Positions 5,517 through 5,820 of a DNA stretch of 5,820 nt are shown here, piece by piece. Source of the DNA: SIG673 sp964570105 (lineage in GTDB: Bacteria > Bacillota > Clostridia > Oscillospirales > CAG-272); contig CAZMWM010000110.1 of NCBI GenBank assembly GCA_964570105.1, positions 1-5,820 on the forward strand, written 5' to 3'. A model generated the notes under the pieces. The model ran no database searches and was not told the DNA's origin. It saw only the letters and a list, made by a program, of their open reading frames with translations. Position 1 is the stretch's first letter, and every line of letters begins with the position of its first letter. A program made the position numbers and the translations under genes.

Positions 5517-5573
5517 CAAATGCCGCCGATCTGCTCCGCCGAGCTTTTGAAAATGCTTTTTCGGTCTCACCGT

Positions 5574-5635
5574 AAAAAATACGACCTCCTTCGATACCGT
5601 TTCGCGGCATCAAAAGAGGTCGTTTGTTTATATTT
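5574..5635. terminator. Two-way intrinsic terminator with nested hairpin
   Basis: ACGACCTC (5581-5588) pairs with GAGGTCGT (5616-5623), an 8-bp stem. Inside it GATACCG pairs with CGGCATC with one A-C mismatch around the loop TTTCG. On the plus strand TTTGTTTATATTT follows, and on the minus strand ATTTTTT follows, so it can stop transcription from either side. Most simply it ends a minus-strand gene lying to the right of the window and insulates dpaAB from it. Confidence 0.75.
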
Positions 5636-5697
5636 CAGCACGTTCGGCGTTGACGTGGAAGGGGCAGATCCCATAGATGGGAACTTAAGAGCTATGA

Positions 5698-5724
5698 CAT
5701 ACAGTTGCTGAAGGCAACTGTATG
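5698..5724. repeat. Perfect 11-bp-stem hairpin in the right repeat
   Basis: CATACAGTTGC (5698-5708) and GCAACTGTATG (5714-5724) form a perfect 11-bp stem with the 5-nt loop TGAAG. It lacks a T-run on either side, so it is not a standard terminator. Confidence 0.8.
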
Positions 5725-5736
5725 GACACCTCATCC

Positions 5737-5773
5737 ACCGCTACCGCGGTCCCCCTTCCCCCGCTGGGGAAGG
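5737..5773. repeat. Two adjacent GC-rich hairpins in the right repeat
   Basis: ACCGC (5737-5741) pairs with GCGGT (5746-5750) around TACC. Four bases later, CCTTCCCC (5754-5761) pairs with GGGGAAGG (5766-5773) around CGCT. Both stems are perfect, and neither is followed by a U tract. Confidence 0.75.
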
Positions 5774-5820
5774 CTCAAGGGGTACCATCGCTCTCAAAAT
5801 TTTGTTTAAACGCGGAATTT

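Larger units (their letters stand above)
5669..5780. repeat. Hairpin-rich intergenic repeat, right copy, inverted relative to the left copy
   Basis: It starts with the exact reverse complement of the left-hand core (5670-5689, extended 24 of 25 to 5694), followed by three consecutive hairpins up to about 5780. No U tract, ORF or transposase accompanies it. From memory, the segment with CACCTCATCCACCGC, a GC hairpin and a CCTTCCCC/GGGGAAGG hairpin is of a style repeated between genes in gut Clostridia, but this was not searched. The remaining bases, 5781-5820, hold only short restriction-type palindromes and no gene. Confidence 0.65.

Noticed and set aside
5514..5711. Plus-strand 65-residue frame right of dpaA
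   Set aside because: It runs through the two-way terminator and into the repeat, so it is unlikely to be a gene.

Overview
The window looks like chromosomal DNA from an endospore-forming member of the Firmicutes, most likely class Clostridia. The evidence is a dpaA-dpaB pair (dipicolinate synthase, found in spore formers), a BspA-type leucine-rich-repeat lipoprotein, and textbook sigma-A promoters with 17-bp spacers. It holds five supportable genes. Four are on the minus strand and one, a small HTH regulator, is on the plus strand. I see no tRNA, rRNA, CRISPR array, transposase or integrase.

Layout from left to right. Positions 1-76 are a hairpin-bearing intergenic repeat ending in a 20-bp core. 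Positions 110-1387 (minus) encode a 425-residue AAA_14/DUF4143-type ATPase with its own strong promoter, whose spacer holds a 13-bp dyad. Positions 1625-3031 (minus) encode a 468-residue secreted lipoprotein with Cys/His motifs and LRR_5 repeats, with a near-perfect promoter and a 13-bp-stem terminator. Positions 3206-3550 (plus) encode a 114-residue XRE-family regulator, divergent from the lipoprotein gene. Positions 3551-3745 are a convergent intergenic region with terminators for both strands. Positions 3746-4303 and 4456-5421 (both minus) are dpaB and dpaA, transcribed dpaA then dpaB with an unusually long 152-nt gap. Positions 5422-5820 hold the dpaA leader, a weak candidate sporulation promoter, a two-way terminator, and a second hairpin-rich repeat.

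How the parts relate. DpaA and DpaB together make dipicolinic acid in the mother cell during sporulation and form one unit. The HTH regulator and the lipoprotein share a 174-bp divergent intergenic region, so the regulator may control itself and the lipoprotein; this is inference. The ATPase stands alone. The left half is visibly more A+T-rich than the dpa half. The same 20-bp core occurs at both ends of the window in inverted orientation, 5.6 kb apart and pointing inward, inside otherwise different hairpin modules. This is the least ordinary structure here. I read it as a dispersed intergenic repeat family rather than proof of a mobile unit. No clearly new multi-gene system is visible.
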